64,000 nucleotides of DNA from JBASEY01 sp049652745. Its GTDB lineage: Bacteria; CSSED10-310. Both the position numbers and the translations under genes were made by a program. Where the stretch lies: assembly GCA_049652745.1 (NCBI GenBank), contig JBASEY010000027.1, positions 53,426 to 117,425 of the forward strand, in the 5' to 3' direction. The notes under the pieces were generated by a model. The model was not told the DNA's origin, ran no database searches, and saw only the letters and a program-made list of their open reading frames with translations. Of this stretch, positions 62,515 through 64,000 are shown piece after piece. Positions within the stretch are counted from its first letter, which is position 1. Each line of letters starts with the position of its first letter.

Positions 62515-63507
62515 GTGGAAACAGCGTCAATACAAAACTCCAACGAAATTATACCGGCTGGGATTCCAATTGTGACCATTTGTGGATTCAGCAACTCCGG
62601 CAAAACAACTCTGATCGAAAAACTGATCTCGAACTGTATCGACAACGGCCTTAGAACGGCTGTCATGAAGCACTATCAACGATCGTTTCAACTGGATACC
62701 CCCGGTAAAGACACAGACCGTTTTTTTGAAGCCGGTGCCACTGTTTTCGGTCACGATTCAGGCCAACGCTTTATACGACGCCATCATTTTGAGGGCGAAA
62801 CCGTTTTTTCAGATATTTTGCGCTTGGCGGAAGACCATGACCTTATTATCATCGAAGGTCATAAACACATTTCTCTGCCTGGGAAAATATGGCTCCGCCG
62901 CCATGTAAACGATGAACCTCCGCCGGAAATTCTTCCCGTGCTTGCAGAACTCACGATGACTGACGACAGGCATACCATAGCCTTTGATATCATCCGGAAG
63001 GAAGTCTCTCATCAATTCGAAAAACGGCCTATGCACGCCGGACTTTTTATTGATCCATCAATATTTGAAGGATCGTATAAATCCGGTTTTTTGAAAAGTA
63101 ATCTGAATGATTTAATTATGTCGATGCCGAAAGCCCTCCTCCCTTCGACCGAAAAAATTCACCTGTTCACTCCAGAGAATACTCTCGTCGATTTTGCCGC
63201 TTATCCAATCGATACCGAACATGATCATTCCAACAATTTTCCAGCCGCCGTTAAAACCGCTCTGAACAAATGTCCGCATTCTCAGTGGCTGATGATCGAT
63301 GCCGTCATCGCAACGCAGCAACTGGATCTGATTCATGATTTAATCGACTTGGCCGGACCGGGAATATGGAGCGTTTTGCCGAATAGAAACGCCGATATTC
63401 AAAATCCCGGGATTATCTGGATTGATACACGTGCCAAACACTTATTGGAAATATCTGCGGATTTTACTGATCTTTTTCATCACCCCAAAACACGTTTTCT
63501 TCCATAA
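62515..63507 (+). CDS. mobB: MobB-type GTP-binding protein with C-terminal extension
   Basis: About 330 residues. The N-terminal 170 residues are MobB: VTICGFSNSGKTTLIEKLI (P-loop), RTAVMKHYQRSFQLDTPGKD, FFEAGATVFGHDSG and DLIIIEGHKHISLPGKIWLR. MobB binds GTP and helps attach GMP to molybdopterin. The last 150 residues (HSQWLMIDAVIATQQLDLIH) are reminiscent of a decayed MobA nucleotidyltransferase but lack its signature start, so this is uncertain. The GTG at 62515 is preferred (AGGAG just upstream); an ATG at 62485 has no ribosome-binding site. Confidence 0.8.
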   Translation: METASIQNSNEIIPAGIPIVTICGFSNSGKTTLIEKLISNCIDNGLRTAVMKHYQRSFQLDTPGKDTDRFFEAGATVFGHDSGQRFIRRHHFEGETVFSDILRLAEDHDLIIIEGHKHISLPGKIWLRRHVNDEPPPEILPVLAELTMTDDRHTIAFDIIRKEVSHQFEKRPMHAGLFIDPSIFEGSYKSGFLKSNLNDLIMSMPKALLPSTEKIHLFTPENTLVDFAAYPIDTEHDHSNNFPAAVKTALNKCPHSQWLMIDAVIATQQLDLIHDLIDLAGPGIWSVLPNRNADIQNPGIIWIDTRAKHLLEISADFTDLFHHPKTRFLP

Positions 63508-63964
63508 GATCGATTCTTTCGATACATAAACCTTCAACAACCGGCATCAAACAAGCCACGTTTCAAAATTTTTTCTATGAAAATTTTGTTCAGCTACGCG
63601 TTCATAGCTACTTGTATCCCGTTGTTCACAGGAATGATCATTTTGATGGATAAACCGGACATCCTGAAGCCGTTGTGCTCTAACGACATGTCGGCAGCGA
63701 TGCCTTGAACTCACGGCCAACCGATCGAAAACGAAGGTATCTAACTTATCGATGCCGTTTGGGGTCCTATTCTTTTCAATCCGAAAAATATTTTGATACG
63801 ATTTTTCCGAAAAACATTAATTTGAAAAATTATAATTACAAGCAATAGTTGTTTTATCATCTTAAAAAAAGTAGATAGAGTACAAATAAGTTTGCAATTT
63901 GGTTTTACCAAAGAGCCATCGTAAACTCCAAAAATATGAACAACCTTTTAGAAAGGAGAGAACG
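63508..63964. other. 457-bp AT-rich intergenic region
   Basis: No convincing ORF or RNA gene. An AT inverted repeat CAAAATTTT/AAAATTTTG lies at 63564-63588 without a T-run. The distal 150 bp are very AT-rich and end in AGAAAGGAG before the next gene, so they probably hold its promoter, but no single hexamer pair stands out. Confidence 0.5.
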
Positions 63965-64000
63965 ATGGCTAGAAAAGATAGTAATGGAATTCTTCGAGAA
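63965..64000 (+). CDS. Start of an unidentified gene (12 codons)
   Basis: ATG with AAGGAGAG upstream, encoding MARKDSNGILRE before the window ends. Too short to identify. Confidence 0.6.
   Translation, partial: MARKDSNGILRE

Noticed and set aside
63564..63588. AT inverted repeat CAAAATTTT/AAAATTTTG as terminator of mobB
   Set aside because: Weak A/T stem with no following T-run and 57 bp after the stop; not distinguishable from AT-rich background.

Overview
The window comes from a Gram-negative bacterium. Evidence: an LppC-like lipoprotein, a bifunctional class A penicillin-binding protein, a SecA ending in a zinc-binding tail, and an hrcA-grpE-dnaK order. The overall style (PATAN/DUF4388 protein next to secA, short glycine-tailed RRM protein, YchF-like paralogue, many sulfatase-type enzymes) suggests a deltaproteobacterial/Desulfobacterota-type lineage. 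That placement is inference; no rRNA is present.

Left flank, 1-22.8 kb, is chromosomal backbone. On the minus strand: acetate kinase (cut by the window edge); a run of sulfatase, membrane glycosyltransferase, PATAN protein, HAD phosphatase, nitrilase-like protein, secA and an M23 endopeptidase; then PBP1A, rsmE, prmA, dnaK, grpE and hrcA. On the plus strand are an LppC-like lipoprotein and a lipoprotein phosphodiesterase.

Middle, about 23-55.6 kb, is an accessory island with visibly higher GC. Its right part is one tightly packed minus-strand operon read from a consensus promoter at 55.62 kb: HTH regulator, BrxA-like, BrxF-like P-loop protein, giant DUF6079/BrxC-type ATPase, HsdS, PglZ, HsdM, HerA-like ATPase, a three-gene ABC-3C cassette (Cap4/DUF4297-like nuclease, middle component, DUF3732 SMC-like ATPase), an Mrr nuclease with two HARE-HTH domains, McrB, McrC, a 59-residue ORF and the broken start of a SIR2-like gene. 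Nearly all junctions are overlaps or gaps of a few bases (the largest is 19 nt, after the HTH gene), so a BREX-like methylation system, an ABC-3C system and type IV restriction appear to be transcribed as one unit.

The left part of the island, 27.5-34 kb, holds two tandem, degraded integrons. Each has an intI pseudogene, an attI-like junction with a conserved cassette promoter, and one or two cassettes ending in attC hairpins: a membrane protein in one; an HNH nuclease and a GNAT acetyltransferase in the other. Both arrays end at the same point inside fragments of a helicase-nuclease gene. The leftmost fragment is translationally coupled to a 61-residue ORF and to sbcD and sbcC, so this sbcDC pair belongs to the island rather than to the core genome.

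Right flank, 55.8-64 kb, is backbone again: tRNA-Ala(CGC), rpsR and khpA on the minus strand. On the plus strand are an eRF1-like small protein, a USP-like protein, a beta-CASP metallo-beta-lactamase, a YchF-like GTPase with a degenerate P-loop, tmRNA, an RRM protein, a MobB-type protein and the first codons of another gene.
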